Shown: one piece after another, positions 1-9,946 of the stretch
How positions within the stretch are numbered: the first letter of the stretch is position 1
Layout: each line of letters starts with the position of its first letter
DNA from: Dactylorhiza incarnata
Lineage: Eukaryota; Streptophyta; Magnoliopsida; Asparagales; Orchidaceae
Length of the DNA stretch: 64,000 bases
Direction of reading: 5' to 3'
NCBI GenBank assembly: GCA_033032865.1
Contig: JAWHQI010000075.1
Span: 4,464,001 to 4,528,000 of the forward strand
Made by a program: the position numbers and the translations under genes
The notes under the pieces: generated by a model
The model's database searches: none
The model's input: the letters and a program-made list of their open reading frames with translations, nothing else
What the model was told of the DNA's origin: nothing

Positions 1-59
1 AAATCAGAGCCAGACAGAGGGGTTCTGATAAGTACCTTCCCAGTGGAAGTGTTCTCATC

Positions 60-1294
60 CTAGATGTCTTCATTTACGGCCATAAGGCCAATGAGTGCTT
101 CCTCCTCAGATTCTGAGGAGCTTGAATCAGAATCACTTAATGTTCTGATTTTCATTGCAATGAATCCTTTTTTAGTTTTCTTCTTGTCCTTTGGATTTCT
201 TCTATCTTCATACTTATTTGATTCCCTCTTTTTAGAGGGGCAGTCAGTTATCATGTGGCCTATTTTCTTGCAGCAATAACACACTGTATTAGCTAAATCA
301 TATTTATTGGGTTTAGATTTATACTGTCATCCCTTGATGATTTAGATTTGTCATGATGACTAGATCTCCTGGAACTAGATGAGGATGACATGTGGCTGTC
401 TCTTCTCCTTCTTGACATTAGCTTTTAAAATTGTTTGGAGAAGAGTGCCAGCTCCTTGTCTGTGTTGTCTGATTTTGATGTGCTGACATCAGAAGCCTCA
501 TCGCTTTCAGATTCATCCTGAATTATAGGAGTCTTATCTTTGGTTCTCCATTAGCTCTCTGCCTTATGAGCCACAGACCTTTCTATGTTGCTTCCCCTTG
601 AGCTTTTCTCTTCAGCTTTTCTTGTGTTAAGTTGAAGTTAATGGGACAACATCTTTCCGTACAGATTTTTGGGCTCCATGATGCCCAGATGTCCCATCTC
701 CCTGATGGTACATATCTTGATGTCCCATTCCTTAGTGAGTGATCAAATGAATTTGTCATTAAGATCAGAATTTGTGAACTCCCTTCCATAATTTCTTAGG
801 CCATTCACAATTTTGAAAAATCTCTCATAACAGTTAGAGATGGTTTCATTTTTGCTTTTCATGAATGCCACATACTCCTAGTTCAGAAAGGACTTCCAGT
901 CTTCCCTTAATTCTTATGTCCCTTCCATGTAGACAATTAAGGAATCCCACATCTCCTTGGCAGATTTGCAGTGAATGATATTTTGGAGGGTGGAGTCACT
1001 AATTGCACTTACTATAATGTTTTGAGGCCTTTTATCAAGGCCAACTAAAGCAAGCTCATCCTTGCTCATATCAAAGTACTTGTTTGGTACTCTCTTTGTA
1101 GGATCTATAGTAGAAGCTATCATGGGTATTTGGGGTCCCTCTTGAATAGCAACAAATACCCTGGGATGTGCACCATCCATAAACAATCTGACTATTTCTT
1201 TCCAAATAGGGAAATTTTCCTTAGAGCACACTGGAAGTTTCGTGTACCTCATCTTTTTGTACTGATCACCTCCAGCCATTGGGAATAGTTCCAA
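60..1294 (-). pseudogene. Copia gag of element A, broken
   Basis: Gag packages element RNA into virus-like particles. The first 126 codons (1294 to 914) resemble the N-terminal half of plant Copia gag (UBN2/DUF4219 type), with the FPIWKE and AKEMWDSL blocks. The middle part (913 to 285) is only recognisable across several stops and frame changes. The last 74 codons (284 to 60) hold a canonical CCHC zinc knuckle (CYCCKKIGHMITDC, spacing C-x2-C-x4-H-x4-C), followed by a basic stretch and a Ser/Asp/Glu-rich stretch. The start at 1294 follows the primer site by about 40 bases. It is a pseudogene in this copy; the protein family call is firm and the exact breaks are not. Confidence 0.75.
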
Positions 1295-1336
1295 AGATCT
1301 AGATCTGACTGATAAATCACTTTTTTGTCAACCTAC

Positions 1337-1349
1337 CTCTGCTACCACT
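1337..1349 (-). other. Primer binding site of element A
   Basis: On the minus strand the LTR end is followed by AGTGGTAGCAGAGG. This is one change from the AGTGGTATCAGAGG primer site of element D, which matches the 3' end of initiator Met tRNA. It fixes the LTR edge at 1350 and the orientation as minus. Confidence 0.7.
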
Positions 1350-2690
1350 TGTTGTTTATGGAACTATCACCTAGAGGGGGGGGGGGGGGGAGAATAAGTG
1401 TTGTGACTATTTTGAAATTTAAACCATAAATAAAATAATGTAAAACACAGTAAAGATCACAACCACAGAACACAACACATAGAGACTCCAGATTTATAGT
1501 GGTTCCCCAAGACAATGTGTCTTAAGTACTCCACTATCCCTTGCGCCCATCTAGCAATATGCCAGAGTCAACGAACACCACCAAAAACCCAAATCTCCTC
1601 CACAAATCCTACAGCTAAGGCACAACATGCCCTACAACTCAGATCCTCTCAAGATCCTATCTCAGGTTCCTGGAACCCTACAGCTCAGGCATAACAAGCC
1701 TTACAGCTCAGATAAACAATAGAGCCTACCTCAGGTTCTCATAGAACCCTATAAATCATATTCAAAGGAGTCCTACAGTGAATGAAAAGGTTTACAAATT
1801 TGAATAACACTTCACATAATAAGGAATCAAAATATCCTGAAGAGTCTTCTGGGGCCTGAAGCAGACTACCTCTGGATCTAAAGAGTAAGCCTTGAAGAAC
1901 TATTCACTGATGCACAAAAGGTTCTCTTTGATCCAATTCTTCAATCTGGAACAAGCCTATCAGTCGATGATGCCTGACTGAACCTTAGAGAACTGTGTGC
2001 AATGTTCTCAAAAATTTTCTTTCTTCTGAAAGCCGTTACACTATTCAGATTCGATGGATCCTTTTTCTCTCTCTGAGTTCTGTCATTTTTAGGGCATACA
2101 TATTATCCATATATCACAAGAATGTCTAAGGGTCTATTCCAAGGTCTATTAAATTTCAGAAGCCCATTCCTAAATAGCATCCTCTAATTGGACCCTTAGA
2201 CAGCGACATTAAATGCAGACAGCGCATTTCAAAAAATCTCGGTCTGTCTTGACGATATGAACATTATCTCCATGACAGAACTTGTCGTCTCAACGATCCA
2301 TCTTGGACTTAGTCAACTCTTCAACTCTTTTGAGATCTTCCCCTCGAATAGGTATCTCGACGATATGAACACTATCTCGACGACAGAACTTGTCATCTCA
2401 GCGACATGTTCACTTAAGACAAAATATGGTCTTCTCGTCGATATCATCATGATACTCTTGACGATATCTAATAGCATACAGGACGACATAGCTCCTTCAC
2501 TACAATATTTGTACTTATTCCACGAGAATTCTATACTATTTCAACGATATGTCTATACTTTCTCAATGATATGTCCAATCCTTTCTTAACGATAAGTCTA
2601 ATCCTTCTCAATGATTTTGGACTTAGAGATATATGAGAATTACTGGACATACTATCTATACAATGCATTCATATATAAGATATAATATCA
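1350..2690 (-). repeat. 5' LTR of element A
   Basis: The right edge of the primer site defines the LTR 3' end (plus-strand TGTTGTTTATGG). Inside are a 15-base G run (1376-1390) and a U5/R zone (1490-1760) of imperfect repeats around CTGAGGTAGG or its complement. Further upstream in the sense of the element (2230-2610) is a U3 zone rich in GACGATAT. The outer end near 2690 is a guess based on where element B coding similarity resumes. Confidence 0.6.
2230..2610 (-). repeat. U3 motif array of element A (GACGATAT type)
   Basis: GACGATATGAAC, TCGATATCATC, GACGATATC and related near-palindromes recur through this stretch. A longer unit ending in GACAGAACTTGTC occurs twice (about 2250-2300 and 2355-2405). 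The same core is repeated in the LTR of element B. Confidence 0.6.
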
Positions 2691-2706
2691 AATACATAGT
2701 GCTTTT

Positions 2707-3111
2707 ATGATTGACCTGAGCACTTCTTCAAATCAGGAACATTACTGGGCAATGTTGCCAACAAAAAGTAATACAAATGATACTACAAGTGAGGGGGAGC
2801 ATTACACTGAGCTCCTTGCTCAAGTAGTAGGGATGATACATAAAATCACTAAGGTTGAGGATGCTACCCACAATGGTGTAGCAGTCCAAAAGAGTCTGTC
2901 TGAAGCTCCTAAGGATAAGAGCCCAAAAAAGTGTGCCGTCAACTCAAGTAAATCTACAAAAGCACCTATCTGAAGAAGCCCCAAAGGGGAGAGGAGATCA
3001 ATGATTAAGACTAGTGTGGCTACTTCTCCTGCCACATCTGAAGCATCTACTGCTGCTGCACAAGGCAAAGGGAAGGAGACTATTCTACTCCCTGCTCTTA
3101 TCATCAGTTAA
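2707..3111 (+). pseudogene. 3' terminal reading frame of Copia element B
   Basis: This frame runs 88 codons, meets a TGA at 2971-2973, and then stays open in the same frame for about 45 more codons. The product is Ser/Thr/Lys/Ala-rich with no catalytic motif. It lies directly upstream of the polypurine tract and 3' LTR of element B, where some plant Copia elements keep a low-complexity tail or an extra ORF. I cannot name a function. Its 5' continuation is interrupted by element A. Confidence 0.4.
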
Positions 3112-3158
3112 TTTTCATTAGTGCAATTTATCATTGACTGGGTTATGACTTCTTCAAA

Positions 3159-3169
3159 TAGGGGGAGAT
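3159..3169 (+). other. Polypurine tract of element B
   Basis: The tract TAGGGGGAGAT lies immediately before the LTR start TGTTGGG. It is the usual plus-strand primer of Copia elements and shows that the following LTR is a 3' LTR in plus orientation. Confidence 0.75.
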
Positions 3170-3339
3170 TGTTGGGAACACTACCTAATATGCTTCAGAT
3201 TAGGAGAAGTCCCTATGTCATTGATAAGTACATTTTATATTTGAAACTTATTTGATGTGACATGAGCAGGTGAGAACATGATATATCTTATATGAAATGT
3301 TTGGAGATCAAGCATAAATGTGTAAGTTAAATATCATCG

Positions 3340-3715
3340 TGTATATAACACTCACATGACGATATCGTTTTGATCACTCACAGAAGGCAGTAGAAAAAGT
3401 CAGTCAACAATTGACTTGATAATAAGAAGAACATGACGATATCATCGTGTCAACAAGGTACACACGACGATATCGTTGTAAGAACTCAAAGAAAGTATGT
3501 TAAGGCATATATCTTCGTGTCAACAAGGTACACACAAGGATATCATTGTGAACTCAACGAAAGTATGCTAAGGCATATATCGTTGTGTCAACAAGGTACA
3601 CACGATGATATCATTGTGAGGACTCAATGAAAGACTCGTGAAAGTCAGCTAAGGCATATATCGTCGTGTCAACAAGCTTCACACAATGATATCGTTGCGA
3701 GGACTCAAGAAAATC
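3340..3715 (+). repeat. U3 tandem array of element B (GACGATATCGTC dyads)
   Basis: About four imperfect units of roughly 70-80 bp contain the repeated block GTCAACAAGGTACACACGAC and the palindrome-like core GACGATATCGTC. The CAACAAGG anchor occurs near 3451, 3521, 3589 and 3670. More units follow the element C insertion at 17790-17960. The TATA-like box of this LTR is further downstream at 18091. Confidence 0.75.
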
Positions 3716-3720
3716 ATCTT
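3716..3720. repeat. Target site duplication of element C (left)
   Basis: ATCTT immediately precedes the 5' LTR of C and is repeated exactly at 17780-17784 after its 3' LTR. This shows a single clean integration into the LTR of B. Confidence 0.9.
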
Positions 3721-3842
3721 TGTACAACTCTCATATTTGCCGAGCCGACGTGGCCTAGCACATGTAAGGGGCAAGCAAACCAAACCATCGGAGATCGTTA
3801 AGAACTGAAAAAAGAAAGCCTGGGGGGGGCAAGCTCTCTTGG

Positions 3843-4140
3843 GCGAGTGGACCATCGGTCAACTCGCCCGGGCAAGGGGGCGAGTGGACCATCGGTCCAC
3901 TCGCCCGGGCGAGGGGGCGAGTGGACCGTCGGTCTACTAGCCCGGGCAAGGGGGCGAGTGGACCGTCGGTACACTCGCCCGGGTCTGGGGGCGAGTGGAC
4001 CATCGGTCCACTCGCCCAGGCAAGGGGGAGAGTGGACTCAAGGTACACTCGCCCCCAGGCCAGAAGGCGAGTGGACCTATGGTCCACTCGCACAGGGTGA
4101 CCGGGGCAGCTAGGCGAGTGGCCCTATGGTCCACTCGCCC
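3843..4140 (+). repeat. U3 array of 37-bp inverted-repeat units in the 5' LTR of C
   Basis: Eight units start near 3844, 3881, 3918, 3955, 3992, 4029, 4068 and 4114. Each is a near-perfect dyad, GGCGAGTGGACC, three bases, GGTCCACTCGCC, joined by a CGGGCAAGGG-like linker. A diverged ninth dyad lies at 4188-4221. The array ends about 80-160 bp upstream of the TATA box. The changes in some arms break the symmetry. Confidence 0.9.
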
Positions 4141-4303
4141 TGCACGGATGGTGGACCTCGATCCATCCATCTAACCCCCGGCGAGGAGGGGGAGTGGACA
4201 TCTCGAGCTCCACTCGCCCCCCTCATGTTTCGGTCATTCGGGTTGGTTGTTGGGCTGCGGATAGTGGATTTTTGGCTATCCGCAGCCCAGTTTTTGGGAA
4301 GTC

Positions 4304-4310
4304 TATAAAT
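4304..4310 (+). promoter_or_regulatory. TATA box of the 5' LTR of C
   Basis: TATAAAT in the context GTCTATAAATAGAC lies downstream of the U3 dyad array. It is conserved in the 3' LTR near 17443. It is the likely core promoter for the element transcript. Confidence 0.7.
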
Positions 4311-4722
4311 AGACACCCATGGGCACCTTGGGAAGGGATGTTGATACCCCCCTCCCTCACGTGTGTGTTGTGATCAAACACTACCCTTCCCCTCCCCCTG
4401 TCATTGAACGTGGACGGTGAGGTGATCCTTAGTGCCCTCCAAGGTGCCCAGGCTCAGCATTGGCTTGGGAGGGGAAGTTCCTAGAGAGCTTCCGGGTATG
4501 TGGTGGGACCTCCACGATGCAGCTTAAGGGGTTCGTTTGTGGACTTAGAAGTTTTCCAAGGGTTAGGTTCTTCGGTTCTTAGTGACTGGTCAAGGGTCTA
4601 GCTCAGGTCAAGTAAGGGTTAGCTGCATCTCCCTTTCGAACGTCGAGACCAGTTCTCTGGTTTCAACATTTTGGTGCGGTGAGCGAGGAAGCAGCTAGTT
4701 CGGAAAGCCCTGAGTAAGTCTC

Positions 4723-5215
4723 ATGGCTGGAAGTGATGAGATGGGGGACTCGCCCCCTGCCGGTGAGTATGTGAAGAAGGGTGATTTTGACGAGTTTAGG
4801 AAGATGATCCTGGAGCTCTTGCGGGTCACACTCCCCTCTCACGGCGAGTGCTCAACACCTCCCGCACCCACACTCGCCTCGCCCTCTCTGATTGAGGCGG
4901 AGCAAGCACATCGGCAAGGGAAGGAGCCAGTCATAGGGGAGGGCTCGGGTCTCCAGGCGTTGGTGCTTTTCAACAGCTCTCCCGGGACTGGTTACCCCAG
5001 TGGGGAAGTGGAGAAGGCCCTTTCGAGTCGTCAGGGAGGTTGGGGAAGTCCCTTCTGCAAGCTGATCATCTCGGCTCCCATTCCCGATGGGTTTAGGGTT
5101 TAGGGTTTAAAACCTGCCATGTCTAATTATGCGGGGAAGGACGACCCAGTTCAGCACCTTTAGTGGTTTAAAGACATGGCCTCGATCAGGCAGATGTCGG
5201 ATGCCTTCAAGTGCA
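4723..5215 (+). pseudogene. Tat-type gag of element C, N-terminal part
   Basis: The frame opens with ATG at 4723, 54 bases after the LTR, and runs 126 codons to a stop at 5101-5103. The next part (5119-5215), with SNYAGKDDPVQHL and AFKC blocks, is the start of the standard gypsy gag domain. The break at about 5090-5109 is a triplicated GGGTTTA heptamer, and a further TAG follows at 5161. The reading is cut at 5215 by element D and resumes at 12664. The function would be RNA packaging; this copy is inactive. Confidence 0.75.
5211..5215. repeat. Target site duplication of element D (left)
   Basis: GTGCA precedes the left LTR of D and recurs exactly at 12659-12663. Removing D and one copy rejoins the gag codons of C at the conserved Cys (KC / RLF). 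Confidence 0.93.
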
Positions 5216-5918
5216 TGTTGGATCGGTAGGCGCCCTTAGAGGGGGGGGGGGGGGGTGAATAAGGGTTTTAAAAACTTTTGATATATTTTGAATATTTTAG
5301 AAAAAGCTTTGATTATTAAACTAAAGAAGATCAAGACATATCAAGTGAAGTAAAAGTAAAGACATGATTTTATTAACTTGAGAAGCATGATTACAAAACT
5401 TGATCTCTTATCGAAGCTAGAAATCAAAGCTAATAGAAAAAGACTCCTTTTTATTTTCTATCCCGACTCGCTTCCCCACGAACCGGTGGCCCTAGCCTAT
5501 CCTCCCCGGATTCGGCCTCAAGCCGCTCTAGCCAACCCTCCCCCGGATATGGCCTCGAGCACCCCCTAGACCTAGCCTAGATCTAGTCACACGAGGAGAA
5601 TTCCATCCCTAAGTCCTACCCAGACCTAGTCGCCAACACGAGGCGAATTCACTAACGATTACAAGAATAAAGATGTGAAAAAAAACATCAATAATAAAAA
5701 CTCCCTCTAAGAACTTCTGAAGTTGGAGACGTTTGACCGCTGTAGTATAAGCGTTGTTGAAGCGGTCGCCGGTCGGATGAAGCGTGAAGAAGTCCTCCTT
5801 CAGAAATTCTCTCTAAGCTTTTGGTGGGAGTATCTCTCTAAACCTTCCTCTATATGTTGTGGCACGAAGCTCTGGAGTTTAGGGTTATAGAAGAGTAAGG
5901 AAGACGGAGCCAATGGGT

Positions 5919-5930
5919 CCTTTTTATAGC
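5919..5930 (-). promoter_or_regulatory. TATA box of the left LTR of D
   Basis: The minus-strand sequence GGCTATAAAAAGG lies directly downstream of the dyad-rich U3 block. The same box is at about 12209-12220 in the other LTR, which as the 5' LTR would drive the element transcript. Confidence 0.65.
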
Positions 5931-6195
5931 CTCAGCGCTAGCGCCTGCGCTAGTGCTACCGTCGGCGCTATCCCATATTAAGTAATATTTTGCGCGCGAG
6001 AATCTTTAATCCGGGGAAACAATTTCGCCATTCCTCTTGTGCTCCGCGCTACCGCCAGCGCTGGTAGATACCGCCTGCACTAGCTGCTACCACCTACGTT
6101 AGCTGACCGCCTGGCGCTAGCACCTTCTAAAATTATTTCCGAGATTTTCTCAAGTCCGCGCTAGCGCTAGTGCTAGCGCCGGTGCTAGCGGGCAT
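5930..6195 (-). repeat. U3 motif cluster of D (GCGCTAGCGC type)
   Basis: Many variants of GCGCTAGCGC, AGCGCTAGCGCT and CGCCTGCGCTAG recur, several of them perfect palindromes. The cluster lies immediately upstream of the TATA box in element sense. The partner copy is at 12220-12505. Confidence 0.85.
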
Positions 6196-6349
6196 GTTGG
6201 AATTTTGGCTTCAAATTATGGCGCAGCATTCTTATGTTATCCTTGAGTCATGTGGACTTGTTATCCTGCACACTTAAACACACAAGATCAAATACACATA
6301 GGATTTGTTATTCTCAAACCTAGAAGATGCGGAAGACCATGTTCCAACA

Positions 6350-6363
6350 AACTCCCCCTTTTG
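6350..6363 (-). other. Polypurine tract of element D
   Basis: On the minus strand TCAAAAGGGGGAGTT abuts the LTR start TGTTGG. The same tract is present at the matching place in element I. Confidence 0.8.
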
Positions 6364-6842
6364 ATAATAACAAATCCATTAATGATAAATCAAAGCATTA
6401 ATAAATAAGCATGATGAAACTATACTTGTGTGTTTGTGAGAGTGATGACATAGGATAATTATTGATTTTAGCATTTAGAATTGCTCCCCCTAAATACATG
6501 CTCCCCCTAAGTGAATGCTCCCCTAATATGTAAGCTATCATCTGAATTTGTCATGTTGGGTTTATGATAGCGGGTTTTATTTATCATGTTAGTTCTCCCC
6601 CTTTGTTATTAGAAAAAGTGGGTAGGGAAACAAAGCACTAAAAATGTGTAAATAAAAGAGAAGGCATGATCGAGCTTTTTAAGTAAATGATAAGGAGTTT
6701 TAGAATTGTTTTTCATTTAAATAGATCAGAGTTATAAGCATTACAAAAATTTTCATAGAAGGAAATCAGAGTTTTTAGCATATAAAAGTAATGATTTTCA
6801 CTTTATATAAAAATTTTAAGCATAAAAATAAGGATTTCCAAA

Positions 6843-7085
6843 TAACCAATCTACCCAGACAATATGTCTACACCCTAGCCCCGTACTAAGTGACGGATGG
6901 GCTTGAGGAGATGCAAACATGCCGTAGGTTGGGGTGTTAGTCCCATATGCAAACACTAGACAAAACTCAACCTAGCACTCTTTCCCCCCAGTGCCTCACA
7001 AGGCCCCACTAGAACCCTCCCCGGTTAAGGACAAGACATGACTAAAGATAAGTTTATCTAATGTCTACAACCCTACGCCCCCGCT
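6843..7085 (-). other. Conserved non-coding block shared by elements D and I
   Basis: About 240 bp, including CTAAGTGACGGATGGGC, CCATATGCAAACACTAG and CCTCCCCGGTTAAGGACAAG, recurs with few changes at 61083-61325 in element I. The flanks are otherwise AT-rich and poorly matched. No long frame spans the block on either strand. Selection on an RNA or DNA function, such as packaging or replication, is an inference. Confidence 0.65.
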
Positions 7086-8040
7086 ATAGTGAGATATGAA
7101 GTCACGGATAATAGTTTTTTGAAACGTGAAGCTTTTAAATATAATGGGAAGAATCATAATTGAATTTTTTGAAATAAAACTTACTTAGCTATATTGAAAT
7201 TCATGAATGTATCAGAGTTTGAGCATTGCGGAAGATTTCAAAAAAGAAACACCATAATACTAAATAAGAGTTTAAGTTAAAAAGGAGATGTTTTTGAGTT
7301 TCAAAACTAACTTTATAAAGATAAGAGTTGAAGCATTTTGGAAGAAAGAAACAACATCCTTTTAGCAATATTTCACTTGTTGGAAGAGCGTTTAGCATAC
7401 ACGTTTATATTGAAATAAATCAGAGTTTGTTGCTATAAAAATGATATGCATGTTAGAACAACCAATATAAATTCTACCAAGCAAGTCTACCACTTGTTTT
7501 TAAGAAAAAATTGAGATTTAAGACTTGATATAAGCATGAAAGTGCAAGGTAAAAGATATATGGTGATGATGCGGAAGACTTGTAGAAATAAATGAAACAT
7601 CTTATTGTAATCAAGAATAATCCAAAAAAATATATATGAGTTTAATTTCAAATAGAAGATGTTTATGTAAATCATGTTTCAATGAAAATCTTTTATGGTT
7701 GACAAAAATAACCAAGCATGAAATAATATTATCACCAAGAGATTACTACAATGTTATTTCAATTCACAATTTCAAATCATACCAAACATTATAGAAACAC
7801 ATGCTAGGTTATCTAGTGCATTTCATAAATAAAAGCTAATATAGAATTAGCATTAGGATCCAATACTCATGAGAAGAAGTGTTATGGAACATAATGATGT
7901 GCACATAAGTGTATTTTTGAGTAATGTAAACAAATGTTTTAATAAAAAATACAAGATATATGTAAAGTACGAGCACAATAAAACACAAATAAGATTACTT
8001 CCACACACTTTAATGCACAATAAAAAGTACAACTACCAAG

Positions 8041-8275
8041 GTGCTCTGCACACACAATGCTCATTAAGACTTATCAGAGTGCAAAGTAGTGCTTGGGGGA
8101 TCACATATTTTATTTTGAATTTTGAGACTAGTGATCCGGTGTACTTAAGAGTAAGTGGTTTTTCTTATTTTTGAAAGAAAGATTTGATTTGCACAAGACA
8201 CTTTACTATTCTTTCCAAGGTGCTCAACCTCACAATGCTTATTAAGACTTACAGGAGGTTTAAATAGTGCTTGGT
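8041..8275 (-). repeat. Duplicated 60-bp motif in element D interior
   Basis: Two related copies (8041-8100 and 8215-8275) contain CACAATGCTCATTAAGACTT followed by an AGTGCTTGG segment. A matching pair occurs in element I at 49936-50000 and 50085-50150, so the pair predates the separation of the two elements. Confidence 0.7.
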
Positions 8276-9027
8276 GGAGTTATCTTTGTCATTTATTTTA
8301 TAATTTTGTTTTGTACAAAGTTCTCCTAATACACTTGTTTTGCAAATCAATAGAATTTATGAAAAACATAACCACTTTTCTTAATTTTTAAGAGTACAAA
8401 ATAAGGAGTGTAAGTAAGATACTTGTGCAATTTTAATCCATTGTACTAATACAAAACATACACAAGTATTCTTAGATTAAACACATATGTAGACAATGCC
8501 AAAAAGGGTGAGTGAAAAAATATCATTATCAAACATAAAACATTTACTCATATTTAGAGGCATGCTAAGCTTAGTTCTACACAACCTTTAAAATATAATT
8601 GATGCACATATTAATAGATATATCAAAGCATGATGAAAACAATGTTCAACGTAGTTTGGAAAGATAAATTGCAACATTGTAGAATTTCTAAATAATAGAC
8701 TAAATCATGCTTGATTATCACAGGAAAGTCCATACAGTATTTTTGATAGTTTTAGTGTTTTATATTTTTGTATTTTGATTTTAGCAAATACAAGCATATT
8801 TTTGTAATTTTTGCTTTTGTATTTGATTTTTGCATAAAAATACACTTTTAAACAACAAAAACAAAAATAGGAAAAAACATATTTTTGTAATTTGGTTTTT
8901 GTAGTTTTATATTTGATTTTTCAAAAAATAAAGAAAAACAGAAGTGCAAAACTAAGTAGAAAATATTTATTAAAATATTTTTAGAAATTTTTCAAAATTT
9001 TAAAATTGCAAAAATTGAACATGGACA

Positions 9028-9055
9028 CTAGCGCCTGCGGTAGCGCTAGCGCGGG
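9028..9055 (-). other. LTR-type GCTAGCGC motif inside the internal region of D
   Basis: CTAGCGCCTGCGGTAGCGCTAGCGCGGG is an isolated GC-rich patch in AT-rich surroundings. It has the same motif as the U3 cluster of D's own LTRs. Element I has the equivalent patch at 62025-62060. Confidence 0.6.
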
Positions 9056-9946
9056 AAACAGTGAACGATTTGTTATGATTTTGAATATTTTAATTATTGA
9101 TTTTGATTAAGTGTCCCAATAGCAGTTCCATGCTGAAATATCAGATTTTTAGGAGATGTTTAGATAGTGCAAATTGCATGAAACATTAGTGATTTAGTGT
9201 ATGACTTGTCAACGCATGATGTATATTTTCTTATATTTTCATTTTCATTTTTCTAAGACTCATATTTATCAATATAATGTAAATTGAAACTGATAGGAAA
9301 TGTAAGCACAAGATATCATGTTTGAATAAGCCAAATGATATATGTTCTAATGATTAATCCATAAACTATGTGTTTGATGGAATTTTAGTATTCTATTATG
9401 ATTTCAAATCACATAACATCATAAATATTGTACCTAGCATAGATACACAAGCATAAACCAAAAAGTGATGCTAGGATGATGAGTTTGGATGCGGTATAAT
9501 CATGCATTTTGTGAAAAATATTTTTCTTCATTATAAGGGCTAACATAATCAACAAAACAAGATCAACAATTTCGCATTTTAATCTTTAGCCTAAGCCCTT
9601 TAATAAACCATTTAAATCCATTAAAATATTATCATTAGTCTTGGCAATAATTTCAATTTACAATTCATAATTCAAGACATTTATTAGGTAATGGATTTAG
9701 AAGGTAAAAATAAAAAGGATAAGTATATCACTAAACAGAATGATATGAATTTAATTCGCTTTTATTGATTCATTTATGAATTATGGTTTATGAAAGTCAT
9801 ATCACAAGATTTATAGAGTGATCATAGCATGTTAGTTTAAACAAAACAAAAGAAAATAAACAAAAACGAAAGTTTAAGCATATCATGAAGTAGAGAAGTG
9901 ATATTTCATTTTTAGTTGATTTCTACTTCATGCAAATGATGAGATA

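Larger units (their letters stand above)
1..2690 (-). mobile_element. Element A: Ty1/copia retrotransposon, 5' portion, cut by the window edge
   Basis: This minus-strand Copia element shows its 5' LTR (1350 to about 2690), a degenerate tRNA primer site and a broken gag. Protease, integrase and reverse transcriptase would lie left of position 1. It sits directly before the 3' terminal part of the opposite-strand Copia element B. The two LTRs share a similar R/U5 segment (a G-rich stretch, then GTGGAGTAC and GGGGAACC), so A and B look like one family in inverted orientation. The upstream end of the LTR is not resolved because no second LTR or TSD is visible. Confidence 0.75.
3170..3720 (+). repeat. 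3' LTR of element B, first part
   Basis: The LTR starts TGTTGGGAAC after the polypurine tract and is interrupted at 3720/3721 by element C. It continues at 17785. Including the second part the LTR is about 1.93 kb. Its terminal TGTTGG is mirrored by CCAACA at 19159-19164. Confidence 0.8.
3721..4668 (+). repeat. 5' LTR of element C
   Basis: This 948-bp LTR begins TGTACAAC and ends TTTCAACA. It pairs with 16865-17779 (915 bp), from which it differs by scattered substitutions and small indels, so the insertion is not brand new. U3 holds the 37-bp dyad array, then a GC-rich hairpin-like stretch (4255-4290), then a TATA box. Confidence 0.93.
5216..6349 (-). repeat. 3' LTR of element D (left end)
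   Basis: This 1134-bp LTR runs TGTTGGATCGG ... TTCCAACA on the plus strand. It is nearly identical to 11510-12658. The clearest difference is the G run near the end, 15 bases here (5241-5255) against 7 in the partner. U3 (5930-6195) is filled with GCGCTAGCGC-type motifs, and a TATA box lies at 5919-5930 on the minus strand. Confidence 0.93.
6364..9946 (-). other. AT-rich non-coding interior of element D
   Basis: No reading frame here resembles pol, and those present are short and AT-biased. The stretch is not featureless. It holds a GC-richer block shared with element I (6843-7085), two copies of a 60-bp motif (8041-8100, 8215-8275) and a small cluster of the LTR motif (9028-9055). Clusters of CTCCCCCT on the plus strand (about 6480-6600) resemble extra polypurine tracts. 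Confidence 0.7.

Noticed and set aside
3340..3720. Possible CRISPR-like array of repeats and spacers
   Set aside because: Units are imperfect and variable in length, contain internal palindromes, and lie inside a plant LTR. The same holds for the arrays in C, H and J.
3755..4316. Several overlapping frames on both strands, rich in Gly/Arg/Ser/His/Pro
   Set aside because: They are translations of the 37-bp dyad array in the LTR of C (and again at 16783-17447). The same words appear on both strands because the units are inverted repeats.
7201..8174. AT-rich frames in the D interior
   Set aside because: They are short, hydrophobic from A/T-rich codons, not preserved in element I, and without start context.
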